DNA of 64,000 nt from Tenacibaculum sp. M341 (GCF_004337695.1 NZ_SJXJ01000010.1:1-64000), one strand, 5' to 3'; shown: positions 1-9,769, numbered from the stretch's first letter. Program-made: numbers and translations. The notes: a model not told the origin generated them from the sequence alone.

Positions 1-45
1 ACTATTTCTAATTCTATCATATCTTTGCTTAGTACTTGGTACATA

Positions 46-98
46 GGGTTGTGTTTTTATGTTTCGCAACACAAATATCTACAACCCTTAATTTTTTC
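46..98 (+). terminator. possible stem-loop with T-run
   Basis: GGGTTGT at 46-52 pairs with ACAACCC at 81-87. A smaller inner helix (GTGTT/AACAC) lies between them, and a T-rich stretch follows. It could terminate a plus-strand gene lying left of the window. The long loop makes this weak. Confidence 0.25.
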
Positions 99-125
99 TC
101 AAAAAAAGTCAAGATGACTTCAATG

Positions 126-154
126 AAAAAGCCTCTGAAGAAAACTCCAGAGGC
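126..154 (-). terminator. intrinsic terminator of the GH26-like gene
   Basis: The arms GCCTCTG (131-137) and CAGAGGC (148-154) form a 7-bp GC-rich stem with a short loop. Read on the minus strand the stem is followed by a run of T. It lies about 25 bases beyond the stop codon of the glycoside hydrolase gene. Confidence 0.75.
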
Positions 155-176
155 GTTAATTTTAAATATTAAAAAA

Positions 177-3098
177 TTAATTTTTCTTGATGAATGTTTT
201 GACTCCCTTTTTAGTTTTTATAAAATAAACACCAGTTTCAAAACCATCTACTTTAATAGAACTCTTTTTAGTACTCATCATTTCTCTACCATTTACATCA
301 TAAATTTTGATTGGTGAATTTTCAGACAATCCCTTTATATTGATAATATTTTTAGCAGGGTTTGGATAAAGAATAAAATCATTATTAAAGTTAACCGTTT
401 TTGTACTTAATCTAGCAGAAACTTTACCTAATAGCATTGCATTTAAGTTAGCACTTCCGTGTAACCAAACAGATTTATTAATTTCTGTATTCCATCTAGA
501 AGAAATTCCTGTATTTGATTGCACTCTTGCATCTCCCCAGTAACCTTCAGCATATCCACTTCCAGGTCCGAATTTAGAAGTATCTTCATCCCAATTAACA
601 TTAATATAGTCTACAGCTCTAATAACATCTTTGTTAGCATATACGTAATCAAACATTGGCGCATACCACTCATTCCAAATTTGATTAGAAGATTTGTTTT
701 GGCATCCTGAATTAGCAGTCCCATCTATAAATCCGATGTTACATTTACTACCAGCACTTAAATCATAACCTTGAGGAGAAGTTTCAGAAAGTTTAACAGG
801 TTTGTTTTTTAATCTAGCTAAATTGATAACTTCATCAGCTAATTGTCTTTGGGTTGCAGCTTGATATCCATTTCTTTGATATACTCTATCTGGAGTTAAA
901 AACCAAGAATACCCAAGCCAATCAACATAATTATCACCAGGCCAAAAATCTTCAATATTTTCTCTTCTTTGATCAATTAAATCATCAACAGGAGATGCAC
1001 TTGCTTGCCATACATAAGCAACATTGGTAACACCTTCAGCTCTCATAACATCAACAAAACGTCTCCAAGCTCTTTTAAACTGACCACTATTATATCTGTT
1101 CCAAGCTCCATCAAATTCGAATCCTAATCTTAAATATATAGCAATGTCACTATGATCTTTTGCAAATTTTGCAAATCGTTTAATATTATCATCCCAAACA
1201 CCATTTCCCATTTGATTTAGACAGCCAGCACACCATGTTTCAGATTCATTACCTTCTGCAATACTCATTCCTATTGATAAACTAGAGTTAGGGAAACCAA
1301 CAGCACCACTATGACTATTTAAAGGACCTGCTCCCCAATTAATATCAATACCCGTTGGTGTTCCGCTTGGATTTTCACCTAAAGCACCGTATTGTGGATT
1401 AGAAGGACTTAACAAACTATAGAAAGCAACATATTGAGTTACACCTCCCATAGTTGGATATAAATTAGAGCTTTGATACTCAGCAACAGTTTTTAAATCT
1501 TGACCAACAGTTAATAAGATTTGATCGTTTGGAGGCAATAATTTAGCGTTTAAACCAGAAGTTGGTTCGCAAGTATTTGCGCATGAACCACCACAATCAA
1601 TTCCAGTTTCATCTCCGTTTTGTTCTCCATCATTACATGTTGGAAGTTCAGAAGTGTCACAAGTATAAGGACATGATCCACCACAGTCTATGCCGGTTTC
1701 ATCTCCGTTTTGAATTCCATCGTTACAAGTTGGAGTAGAGGTATCACTACAAGTTTCAGTACAACCTGCAGATTGAGCTTGCTGTTCGTTCACCCAACAT
1801 TGTCCACAGGCAAATAATTCGTATCCATCAGGACAATCACCAGAACAGTCTGAATCAGGTGGGGTTGTAGTGTCACAAGGATCACAGTTACCGCCGCAAT
1901 CTACACCAGTTTCATTTCCATTTTGAATTCCATCAGTACAAGTCGGTGAAGGAGGTGGCGTAGTGCTTCCCGATGCATGAATATACCTTGAACTATTTCT
2001 GAATTTATTTAACCAATTAGTTCTAACGCTATTGTTAATTTCAACTCTAGAGTCTCCCCATTCAGGTCCCCAACCATGAATTGGCCATTTAGAATTAATA
2101 TAGGCTAATACTCTTACATCATTATCTTTTACAACTTTATCTAACAGATTTAAATAATTATTAAATTCAGAAGGTGTAGCTGTAGCTGGTGCTTGGGCAG
2201 CAGCCTCAGCAATCATAATTGGATGTCCTTTTTCTTTAGCAAAATCAATACTAGATTGTAAGCTAGGATCAATAGTTGAACCTTCACAATTTTTAGTTCC
2301 GTTTACCTCAATACAAACGTCGTTATTAAAAACAGAAAAGGCTACCCAATCTACAAACTCACTACCAGGATATAACCATTTTGTATCATTTAAACCTCTA
2401 ACAGGATGGTATACAAAATCAACATTAGTAACACCGTTTACATTACGAATTCTATTAGCCACATAATTATAAGCGTTTATATATTGTTGTCTGTCTAGTT
2501 CACTAATAGTATCAGGATTGTCAAATACATTAACACCGTTTTCAGCTTGTTCAGTTAACCAGTCTACTACATATTGTTGATTGTTATTATAAGCAAATAA
2601 AAGTAAGCTAACTTCATAACCAATTCGGATATAGAATTTTGTGTCTGGTCTGTTTTTCATAAGGTCAGAAAAGTTGTCAATTTCCTTGTTCCATTTACCA
2701 GAATTAACATCAGATAGAGCATCCCAAACAGCATTGGTGTTTAAAGGTTTGCTATCATCTATCATTTGTCCATAGCCACCTGCATCAGTATTATCTTTAA
2801 AACTTAAAGCAACTAAAGCATATGGATCTTCTTGTGTATTTCTTACATGATCTAAAAATACAGCATTTGGGTCATCGTCACCTTGTTCAATTTGTCCTAA
2901 GAAAAAGGTTGCATAATGAGAGGATCCGGCAGGAGTTAAACCTGTACCAGATTTATAACCTTCATATTCATTTTGAAAGGTTTGACCAATCAGCATTAAA
3001 GTTTTACCAGAGCCTGGATCAAACTTTTGAGAAAAAATAGGGGTGATTATTACTAATGAAAGGATCATAGTAAATAATAATCGGGAGAATTTAAACAT
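177..3098 (-). CDS. secreted tandem GH26-like glycoside hydrolase with T9SS sorting domain
   Basis: A 973-residue protein. Residues 1-24 are a signal peptide. Two TIM-barrel-like domains (about 30-372 and 515-880) flank a Cys-rich linker (about 378-513) with three copies of a CxDGxQNGxETGxDCGG motif. Residues 905-973 are a T9SS type A sorting domain with the YPNP start. Domain 2 carries R-L-G-F-E661-F-D-G-A-W, like the GH26 acid/base region, and E772 in KLSET is a candidate nucleophile. Domain 1 has matching E162 and E298 but lacks the G-x-W after the acid/base, so it may be weak or inactive. GH26 enzymes are mainly beta-mannanases; the substrate here is not known. It stands alone, with its own terminator and no SusCD pair in view. 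Family assignment is by motif only. Confidence 0.7.
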   Translation of the reverse strand: MFKFSRLLFTMILSLVIITPIFSQKFDPGSGKTLMLIGQTFQNEYEGYKSGTGLTPAGSSHYATFFLGQIEQGDDDPNAVFLDHVRNTQEDPYALVALSFKDNTDAGGYGQMIDDSKPLNTNAVWDALSDVNSGKWNKEIDNFSDLMKNRPDTKFYIRIGYEVSLLLFAYNNNQQYVVDWLTEQAENGVNVFDNPDTISELDRQQYINAYNYVANRIRNVNGVTNVDFVYHPVRGLNDTKWLYPGSEFVDWVAFSVFNNDVCIEVNGTKNCEGSTIDPSLQSSIDFAKEKGHPIMIAEAAAQAPATATPSEFNNYLNLLDKVVKDNDVRVLAYINSKWPIHGWGPEWGDSRVEINNSVRTNWLNKFRNSSRYIHASGSTTPPPSPTCTDGIQNGNETGVDCGGNCDPCDTTTPPDSDCSGDCPDGYELFACGQCWVNEQQAQSAGCTETCSDTSTPTCNDGIQNGDETGIDCGGSCPYTCDTSELPTCNDGEQNGDETGIDCGGSCANTCEPTSGLNAKLLPPNDQILLTVGQDLKTVAEYQSSNLYPTMGGVTQYVAFYSLLSPSNPQYGALGENPSGTPTGIDINWGAGPLNSHSGAVGFPNSSLSIGMSIAEGNESETWCAGCLNQMGNGVWDDNIKRFAKFAKDHSDIAIYLRLGFEFDGAWNRYNSGQFKRAWRRFVDVMRAEGVTNVAYVWQASASPVDDLIDQRRENIEDFWPGDNYVDWLGYSWFLTPDRVYQRNGYQAATQRQLADEVINLARLKNKPVKLSETSPQGYDLSAGSKCNIGFIDGTANSGCQNKSSNQIWNEWYAPMFDYVYANKDVIRAVDYINVNWDEDTSKFGPGSGYAEGYWGDARVQSNTGISSRWNTEINKSVWLHGSANLNAMLLGKVSARLSTKTVNFNNDFILYPNPAKNIINIKGLSENSPIKIYDVNGREMMSTKKSSIKVDGFETGVYFIKTKKGVKTFIKKN

Positions 3099-3253
3099 AA
3101 TTAAAAAAATAATAGGTTAATAATTGTTACGAAATTAACAACGTGAAATGTTTTAATTTTCATTTTTAATAAAATTAATCTGTTATTTTGATAAAAATGT
3201 ATTTCTTTAAGATGTCAGTTTTGCTTATTTTATCTGTCTTCTAACTCAATTAA

Positions 3254-3283
3254 AAAACTTACTTAAACCTTTAAGTAAGTTTT
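3254..3283 (-). terminator. intrinsic terminator after sbcC
   Basis: A perfect 14-bp inverted repeat (3254-3267 and 3270-3283) with two central C bases. The outer part is A/T, so it looks like a terminator in either direction. It lies 72 bases beyond the sbcC stop and upstream of the glycoside hydrolase gene. Confidence 0.7.
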
Positions 3284-3355
3284 CTTTCAGTCTTTCCTAA
3301 AAATTAAAATTTCTTTACATCTATTGCTATCTTAACAGACTCACAAAAAATCTAT

Positions 3356-6300
3356 TTAAACAATATGTACGGCACTCACACCATTACTTTTTTTAGTAAT
3401 TTTAATTTGAGTTGAAATACGTTCCTTTAAGTTTTCTACATGAGATATGATTCCTATCATTTTACCCTGCGATTGCAGTGTTTCTAAAGTAGCTATCACT
3501 ACTTCTAAAGAGTTTTTATCGAGTGTTCCAAAGCCTTCATCAATAAAAAGAGAATCAATTCTAACATTTTTACTAGCTAAATCTGATAAGCCTAAGGCTA
3601 AAGCTAAACTAATAATAAACTTTTCGCCCCCGCTTGACGTATCTACTAATCTTACTTGATCTGTTTGATAATGATCAATTAAACTAAAATTAAGCTCTTC
3701 TTTTGGTTTGTAATTGTCTTCCATTTTTAAAGAATATCGCTTATTTAATTTATATAAATGAACATTGGCCAGATCTAGTAAATGTTTTAAAGTTAATCGC
3801 TGTACATATACATTAAAAGAATCTTTAGAGTTTCCTATTACTCTGAATAAATCTCTCCATACGGTACAGATACTTTCTTGTGCATCTATTTTTTTATAAA
3901 TATTCTTGTTTCGATCTCTAATTTCTTTATCTTTTCTAAAAGCTTCTTGTATTTTACCTTTTTCTGTTAGATTGTTTTTCTTTTCGGTATTTAAATTTTC
4001 TAAAGTAGAGGTACTTTCTGTTTGAGTGAGTTCAAATTTTTTAGTCTCGTTTAATTTCTTTATTTCTTTTACATTTTCCTCTTTTAAAGCTTTTATTTTA
4101 AGCTGATTTCTTTTAATACTTTCCTTTGTATCATTATATTTCAGAACTGTTTCCTTATCTAATAATGCTTTTTCAATTGTTTCTTTGTTTTCAAAATCAC
4201 TATTTAGTATTAACGCATTAAGTGATGTTTTTAAAGTATTTAATTCTTTGGTTAACTTTTTTTGATCCTCTAAGTTTTGTGTTTTTAAAGTGTCTTTTTC
4301 TGTTTTAATTTTCAGTTGTTTTTGCAATTCTTTTTGTATACCATCAAGCTGTTCGGTTAATTTATTTTTATTGGTATTTAAAGTCGCTCTTTTATTTTCT
4401 ACACTTGTGTTTAATGGTAAAATAGTGCTACGTTTAGTTTGTAAGTCAGCAAATGTTTTATCACTATTTTTAATACTTAGTAGATATTCTTTTTCAGAGG
4501 TGTAGTATGTTTCTAATTGCTTATCTGTATTTTCTAGTTTACTGTTAAATAACTTATCATTAGCTTTTAACTGATCCGATACTTTTTGGTTTTGATTAAA
4601 TTGTAAAATAGCTGCTTCTATTTCTTTAATGAAAGAATCTACATTTGAAATAGCTGGTAGTTCGTATTTAAATTTAGCTAATTTGGTAGTTAAATCTTTT
4701 TCTAATTCACTACATGATTTGGTTAAAGAGTCAATTGTTTTTTGAATAGCAACAATATCTTTTTCTATATTCTTAATCTTTTCTTTGTAAGTTGCAAGAG
4801 AGGTGTTTAACGTATTTATAGTTGTTTTTTGAGTTTTTATAGTTTCTGATAATTCATTTTTTGTTTTTTGCAAATTTTGAGTAACTTTCAAAGAATCATC
4901 TATCCTAGAAATTTGTTTACTTATCTGTGTTAATTCAGATGTTATTTTAGAACTATCTGTTAATTCACAGTCTATTGAAAGGGGAGTAGCACTTGTTTTA
5001 AAAGAAATCAATTCATTTTCAATAGTTTTAAGTTGTGTATTAAACCCTTTAATAGCGGTATTTAATGCAACTTCATTTTTATCTAAATCACTTTTTTGAT
5101 TTGTAATTTCTTTCAACCTTTTTTGTCGATTTAGTAATTCTTCCTCTGCCTTGGAAATATTTATCACTTTCAAGTTATCAGCATACGGGTGTTCTGTAGC
5201 ACCACATAATCCACAAGGTTCTCCTTTTACTAAATGTTGTCGGTCTGTTTCATATTTCGCAATACTTTTTTCTAAATCTAAAATTTTAGTGGCATCAGAT
5301 ACCGCTTTTTCTTGATTAGTAAGATCTTTTTGAACAATTTGTAATTGATTAATAATACCTTTTAAATTATTTTCTTTCGTTTTCTTTTTTTCTAATATAT
5401 CTGAATACTCTTTTTGAGCATTTATAGTTTGAATGGAAAGATTTTTAAACTGTGTCCAGTTAGCTTCTTTTTTTGTGAATGTCTTTTTTTGATTTAAAAG
5501 ATCAGTGATATTATTTTTTTGAAGTTTTTCTGAAACATCATCATATTCTTTTTCTATTTTTTTTAGAGCAGTTGTTTTTTGATTTAAAAGCGACGTTTCA
5601 TCTTTTAAAAGTGCATTAGTTTTTTCAATCTCTTTCTTTTTTGATGAAATAGTATTTTCATCTTCTTTTAGAGACTTTGTATCAACTTTTAAGGTAGTTA
5701 AATCTTTGGTCCATGATGAAATTTCTAAAGTAACTTCTTTTAAGAAGGCATTTTCTTTTAAAAACAATTCTGATTTTTTAATTGCTTCTTTGTTTTCTTT
5801 GATCTTTTCAATGAAATCTTTTTGTTCTACTTTACAGTTTTTAATTTTAGTAGTTACTTCTTTAAGTTGTAAGCTCGTTTTTTGTTTGTTTTCAAGCTCT
5901 ATTTTCAGAGAGTTATCTAACTTGGTAATGATATCAAATTTTGGTAACCAGTCATTAAACTCTTTATTTGCTAATTCTAATTCTTTAGTACTTACTATTA
6001 CTTGTTTTTCTAAAGATTCAATCTTTGGTTTTAGAGTAATTAAACTAGCATCAATTAATTTTAATTGATTTATTTGATCATTTTTACTTTTTTCTGCCCT
6101 ATTAAAGTTGTCAATGGTTTCTTTAAAAGGCATCGCTTTTTCATGTAATGCTAAGGCATCTAATTCAGTTTTACGTTTTTTAATGAAAGCCTCTATTTTT
6201 TCAGATTTTTCATCTAACTCTTTAGCTTCTTCATTTAATTTATTTTGTTTGATATACCAATCAACGATTAATTGAGTTGCCTTTATTTTTTTCTCTATCT

Positions 6301-7009
6301 CTGTAAGATGGGTATCTAGTGATTTGTCTTTAGCAATTAATTCGTTTTTAGCTTCATCATTTAAAACATCTGCTGAATTAATGGTAGATTGAAGCTCTTT
6401 TAATATGTTTTCTTCTTTAGATTTTCGTTCTAAAATACTTTGTCCAATTTTTTTATAAATCTGTTCACCTGTGATTTGTTCTAACAGTTTTCCTTTTTCC
6501 GGACCTTTAGCTGTTAGAAAAGAAGCAAAGTCTCCCTGTGCCAACATAACAGAACGTAAAAACTGTGTATAATCTAACTGTGTTACCTTCTCGACAACCT
6601 CAAGATATTTTCGTTTTTGATCTGCTAAGGTTTTTTGTGTCGATAGGTTTTTTAAACTTACTTTTTCAATAGGATTTTTTAGAAGTACTCCTGATTTATT
6701 GGCAAGTCTAATTCCCCAATAACCTTCATAAATCGTATTGTTATTTTCAAAAGTAACTGCGCTAAATGCTTCTTTTGCTCCATGGCTTACTACATCAGTT
6801 AAGGTTGCTTTTGTACCATTAAATCTAGGTACATTATGATAAAGAGCAATGGTAATAGCATCTAAAATCGTTGTTTTTCCAGCTCCTGTAGAACCAGTTA
6901 TGGCATATAAACCAACATCTTTAAATTGGTCATTTTCAAAATCAATAACAATAGGTACGTTCGATTTTAATGAATTTATATTTTGGAGCGTTATTTTTAA
7001 AATTTTCAT
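3356..7009 (-). CDS. sbcC: SbcC, ATPase subunit of the SbcCD nuclease
   Basis: A 1217-residue SMC/Rad50-type ATPase. With SbcD it cleaves hairpins and processes DNA ends. Walker A (GSTGAGKTT) is at residues 39-47. Two long coiled-coil arms flank the zinc-hook CxxC (C599, C602, in PCGLCG). The ABC signature SSGGEK is near residue 1125, followed by Walker B LFIDEGFGTLD near 1150. The length is usual for the family. The gene begins 12 bases after the sbcD stop codon, so both are probably translated from one transcript. Confidence 0.95.
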   Translation of the reverse strand: MKILKITLQNINSLKSNVPIVIDFENDQFKDVGLYAITGSTGAGKTTILDAITIALYHNVPRFNGTKATLTDVVSHGAKEAFSAVTFENNNTIYEGYWGIRLANKSGVLLKNPIEKVSLKNLSTQKTLADQKRKYLEVVEKVTQLDYTQFLRSVMLAQGDFASFLTAKGPEKGKLLEQITGEQIYKKIGQSILERKSKEENILKELQSTINSADVLNDEAKNELIAKDKSLDTHLTEIEKKIKATQLIVDWYIKQNKLNEEAKELDEKSEKIEAFIKKRKTELDALALHEKAMPFKETIDNFNRAEKSKNDQINQLKLIDASLITLKPKIESLEKQVIVSTKELELANKEFNDWLPKFDIITKLDNSLKIELENKQKTSLQLKEVTTKIKNCKVEQKDFIEKIKENKEAIKKSELFLKENAFLKEVTLEISSWTKDLTTLKVDTKSLKEDENTISSKKKEIEKTNALLKDETSLLNQKTTALKKIEKEYDDVSEKLQKNNITDLLNQKKTFTKKEANWTQFKNLSIQTINAQKEYSDILEKKKTKENNLKGIINQLQIVQKDLTNQEKAVSDATKILDLEKSIAKYETDRQHLVKGEPCGLCGATEHPYADNLKVINISKAEEELLNRQKRLKEITNQKSDLDKNEVALNTAIKGFNTQLKTIENELISFKTSATPLSIDCELTDSSKITSELTQISKQISRIDDSLKVTQNLQKTKNELSETIKTQKTTINTLNTSLATYKEKIKNIEKDIVAIQKTIDSLTKSCSELEKDLTTKLAKFKYELPAISNVDSFIKEIEAAILQFNQNQKVSDQLKANDKLFNSKLENTDKQLETYYTSEKEYLLSIKNSDKTFADLQTKRSTILPLNTSVENKRATLNTNKNKLTEQLDGIQKELQKQLKIKTEKDTLKTQNLEDQKKLTKELNTLKTSLNALILNSDFENKETIEKALLDKETVLKYNDTKESIKRNQLKIKALKEENVKEIKKLNETKKFELTQTESTSTLENLNTEKKNNLTEKGKIQEAFRKDKEIRDRNKNIYKKIDAQESICTVWRDLFRVIGNSKDSFNVYVQRLTLKHLLDLANVHLYKLNKRYSLKMEDNYKPKEELNFSLIDHYQTDQVRLVDTSSGGEKFIISLALALGLSDLASKNVRIDSLFIDEGFGTLDKNSLEVVIATLETLQSQGKMIGIISHVENLKERISTQIKITKKSNGVSAVHIV

Positions 7010-7021
7010 ATAAAGTATACC

Positions 7022-8224
7022 TTATTGATTTTTAACAGTGTGTAAAATTTCATTAAAAGCATCTAAAACAGCTGGATTTTTCTCTAAATCGTAACTCATT
7101 TCTTGACACTTCATTTTAAACACTTCTTCAGGAACCAATTCTTTTATGGATTTTGTATTTTCTAACAATTCTTCAATACCTTTTGTTTGACGTCTGTTTT
7201 TTAAAGAAGTTTTTAAAATTTCAAAAGAGTAATTTTCGGCTGCTTTTTTTAAAACATCAATATTGATATTATTATCTTCTTTTAAGACAATTTCAACCCA
7301 AGGAGTTAGTTCGTATGTATTTGAAGTAATTGTAGGGAATTTTTCAATACATTCATTTATCGTACCTTTTAATTTGTAAAAAGATCTAAAACAAGGAATT
7401 GTTTCATCCGATACATTGGTTATTTTACTGTTTTCTACTGTTAGTACAAGTATTTTTTTATCGTAACCAATTTCACTAAAACTTAATACATTGGGAGACC
7501 CTGAATATCGAATTTTATCATTTCCACCAACAATTTGAGGTCTGTGTAAATGCCCCAACGCTACATAATCGAAATAATCAGGAAAATCTTCGGCACCAAT
7601 ATGACCTAAAGTACCTACATAGATATTCTGTTCACTATCAGAAATAGAACCTCCTGTTGCAAATAAATGTCCCATAGCAATTACTGGAGCATTGGTCGTA
7701 TTTACTAATTCACATTGTTCTGAGACAGCTTTGTAATGGTTGATTAAGGCTGTTTTGTATTTATCAGTCAGTTCTTCAAATGTTTCACCTGCAACTGCGC
7801 GTCTAATATCTCCGTCACGTAAATAAGGAACAGCACCTACTATTACAGTTTCGTTATTGATATCTACTTTAAAAACTTCATCAGCTACATCATCAGTAGC
7901 TTTTCCTACAACTTTTATAGAAAGTGCATCTAGGATATGTTTCGGTGCATTTAATGTTCCTGGTGAATCATGATTACCTCCAGTAATGATAATCGATTTA
8001 CAGGAAGTGGCTTTTAATTTTACCAAAAAATTATAATACATTTCTAAACTTTGATTGGAAGGCGATCCTGTATCAAAAACATCTCCTGATATCAGTAAGA
8101 CATCAATTTTATGATCAATGATATAATTTTCAATCCAATGTAAAAACAAGTTTTGTTCTTCTACTTGAGATTGTTCGTGTAATCTATGTCCTAAATGCCA
8201 ATCGGCGGTGTGAAGTATTTTCAT
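7022..8224 (-). CDS. sbcD: SbcD, Mre11-type nuclease subunit
   Basis: A 400-residue metallophosphoesterase, the nuclease partner of SbcC. The metal-binding motifs are in order: D8-x-H10 (TADWHLG), GD48 (LLISGDVFD), GNHD (N84-H85-D86) and a later GHLHRPQ. The length matches SbcD proteins. It lies directly upstream of sbcC on the same strand. A short hairpin separates it from the coaD-coaE gene, so sbcDC may have its own promoter. Confidence 0.95.
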   Translation of the reverse strand: MKILHTADWHLGHRLHEQSQVEEQNLFLHWIENYIIDHKIDVLLISGDVFDTGSPSNQSLEMYYNFLVKLKATSCKSIIITGGNHDSPGTLNAPKHILDALSIKVVGKATDDVADEVFKVDINNETVIVGAVPYLRDGDIRRAVAGETFEELTDKYKTALINHYKAVSEQCELVNTTNAPVIAMGHLFATGGSISDSEQNIYVGTLGHIGAEDFPDYFDYVALGHLHRPQIVGGNDKIRYSGSPNVLSFSEIGYDKKILVLTVENSKITNVSDETIPCFRSFYKLKGTINECIEKFPTITSNTYELTPWVEIVLKEDNNINIDVLKKAAENYSFEILKTSLKNRRQTKGIEELLENTKSIKELVPEEVFKMKCQEMSYDLEKNPAVLDAFNEILHTVKNQ

Positions 8225-8240
8225 TTAGTAATATGAAGCC

Positions 8241-8262
8241 AAAAAGTAGTACAATACTTTTT
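8241..8262 (-). terminator. weak hairpin between coaD-coaE and sbcD
   Basis: AAAAAGTA (8241-8248) pairs with TACTTTTT (8255-8262) around a 6-base loop. The A/T arms double as the U-run of a bidirectional terminator. It fills the 42-base gap between the coaDE stop and the sbcD start. Confidence 0.4.
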
Positions 8263-8266
8263 GTTT

Positions 8267-9415
8267 TTATAAATCTTCCGTTTTAATATTTAAAGTTTGA
8301 ATAATATTTGAGAATAGCTCTTTAATTTGTTCATCATTTTCATCACTAGAATTATTTATTTTCCAGATAATTCCGTGATTATCTCTAGCTATACTATCGG
8401 AAATCATTTTTTCTTTTAACTCAAAAGTATATTGACTATTCAATCTATTTTCAATTTGTTCAGTAGTATAACCTCTGTTGTTTAATCTTTTATTTTGAGA
8501 TTCTTTATCAACATCAACAAGAACAATATTATTGTTAGACAAATATCCCATTTCAGATTCCGCTATTAAGGCAGAGTCAAGTATAATCAAACCTTTTTTA
8601 CCATAAATTTCTCTTCTTAATCTAAGAAGAAGTGGTTTGTATATTAATAAATTAAATTCATCCAAAAGCTGTTTATTGCTAAATAGTATTTTCCCTAGTT
8701 GTTTTCTGTCAATAAAACCATCACTTAGTAATAACTCTTTTCCAAAGGTATTAGCTATTTTATTTCGTAACTCAACATATAGAGGTTGTTCAAGACTACC
8801 TAGAATTTGGTGTCCTATTTTATCGATATCAACTACATAAGCTTCTATATTTGAATAGGAAGCAATTTCTAAGAGTTTGTTGCTAATGAAAGATTTACCA
8901 CTACCGATTAAACCAGTAATACTAATTATGTATTGTTTTGAAAGTTTTTGCTCTAATTTTTGTTTTACACAAAGCGGAACATATTCGTGAATTAATCCTT
9001 GTTCTAATTGTAAAGCTTTTGAAGCACCTGAGCTAATATGAGATAACTCTTGACTTGAGGGAAAGAAAATAGTATCAATATTTAATTGTTGACTTTTCCC
9101 TATTTGATAGAGCATAACTTCGTAATTAAGATCTTCATTATTACGAATTCCTCTTATAACAGTATTAATACCGTTTTCGTAAGCATAGTCTACAAGTAGT
9201 CCTCTAAATGAAATAACTTTTATATTTTCATAACTTTTTAAAGATTCTTCTGCAAGTATTCTTCTTTCCTCTAAAGAAAGAAAATATTTTTTAGCAGGGT
9301 TCATTCCAATTCCTACAATTAATTCACCAAAAACAGCCAATGCACGTTCAATAACATCAATATGTCCTTTGGTTATAGGGTCTCCAGAAAAACCATAGAT
9401 TACTTTTTTTTTCAT
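8267..9415 (-). CDS. coaDE: fused phosphopantetheine adenylyltransferase / dephospho-CoA kinase (CoaD-CoaE)
   Basis: A 382-residue protein covering the last two steps of coenzyme A synthesis. Residues 1-155 are CoaD-like: the nucleotidyltransferase GH motif (PITKGH, G17-H18), the substrate loop RGIRNNEDLNYE (from R88) and SSG near residue 128, where CoaD usually has SSS. Residues 160-375 are CoaE-like: P-loop GLIGSGKS (168-175) and VDIDKIG near 195-201, like the DxDxIA region of CoaE, plus a family-like LID helix. Both halves are in one uninterrupted frame, so this is a true fusion. The same order occurs in animal CoA synthase, while most bacteria have separate coaD and coaE. The usual FDP of the first motif is GDP here. 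Whether the organism has separate copies elsewhere cannot be seen. Confidence 0.88.
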   Translation of the reverse strand: MKKKVIYGFSGDPITKGHIDVIERALAVFGELIVGIGMNPAKKYFLSLEERRILAEESLKSYENIKVISFRGLLVDYAYENGINTVIRGIRNNEDLNYEVMLYQIGKSQQLNIDTIFFPSSQELSHISSGASKALQLEQGLIHEYVPLCVKQKLEQKLSKQYIISITGLIGSGKSFISNKLLEIASYSNIEAYVVDIDKIGHQILGSLEQPLYVELRNKIANTFGKELLLSDGFIDRKQLGKILFSNKQLLDEFNLLIYKPLLLRLRREIYGKKGLIILDSALIAESEMGYLSNNNIVLVDVDKESQNKRLNNRGYTTEQIENRLNSQYTFELKEKMISDSIARDNHGIIWKINNSSDENDEQIKELFSNIIQTLNIKTEDL

Positions 9416-9584
9416 TCACTAATCATTTTTAGACTAAAATGTAAATTTAAGTATAATTAGAAGACTATTCGTTTTTCTAGTAGTGAAACCATCCTTTCTA
9501 TAAAATTTCAAATAGTTGGGATATTAATCTTAATTGTTTTATAAGTGTTTAAAATAAGTTGTTTTTAAGGTTGGTTAACAAAGA

Positions 9585-9606
9585 TCTCGACTGCGCTCGA
9601 TCTGAC
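9585..9606 (+). repeat. dispersed TCTCGACTGCGCTCGA repeat, copy 1
   Basis: The core TCTCGACTGCGCTCGA is followed by TCTGACA. It is internally palindromic (TCGA at both ends) and GC-rich compared with its surroundings. It faces copy 2, about 80 bases away. Confidence 0.75.
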
Positions 9607-9682
9607 AAAAGCATTTATAATAATTTTTTTAGTTAGTAGTATGCAGTGATTTAGTTTACAGTATTAAAAAGGAATTTTCTCT

Positions 9683-9706
9683 GTCTCTTCGAGCGCAGTC
9701 GAGAAG
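9683..9706 (-). repeat. dispersed TCTCGACTGCGCTCGA repeat, copy 2
   Basis: The reverse-oriented copy, CTTCGAGCGCAGTCGAGAAG, preceded by GTCT. Copies 1 and 2 could pair into a long stem in RNA crossing this region, possibly ending the arginine operon transcript. Confidence 0.75.
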
Positions 9707-9769
9707 TTGTTCAGAGTAATGTGTTGTTTTAGTTTTTGGAGGTTAATCAATGTCAGGTTATAAAGATTA

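Larger units (their letters stand above)
9416..9769. other. intergenic region with two repeat copies
   Basis: 354 bases between argH (3' end) and coaD-coaE (5' end). No open frame of note. It carries two facing copies of the dispersed TCTCGACTGCGCTCGA repeat described separately. The coaD-coaE promoter must lie at its right side as drawn on the minus strand (left of 9480), but no full TTTG/TAnnTTTG pair was found; TACATTTT occurs near 9436. Confidence 0.5.

Noticed and set aside
36-317. Open frame on the plus strand overlapping the start of the window and the glycoside hydrolase end.
   Set aside because: It is antisense to the T9SS domain, which is well supported, and its protein is low-complexity without a family.
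5706-6068. Long plus-strand open frame inside sbcC.
   Set aside because: It is antisense to the coiled-coil of sbcC; A/T-rich coding of Lys/Glu repeats gives open frames on the other strand.
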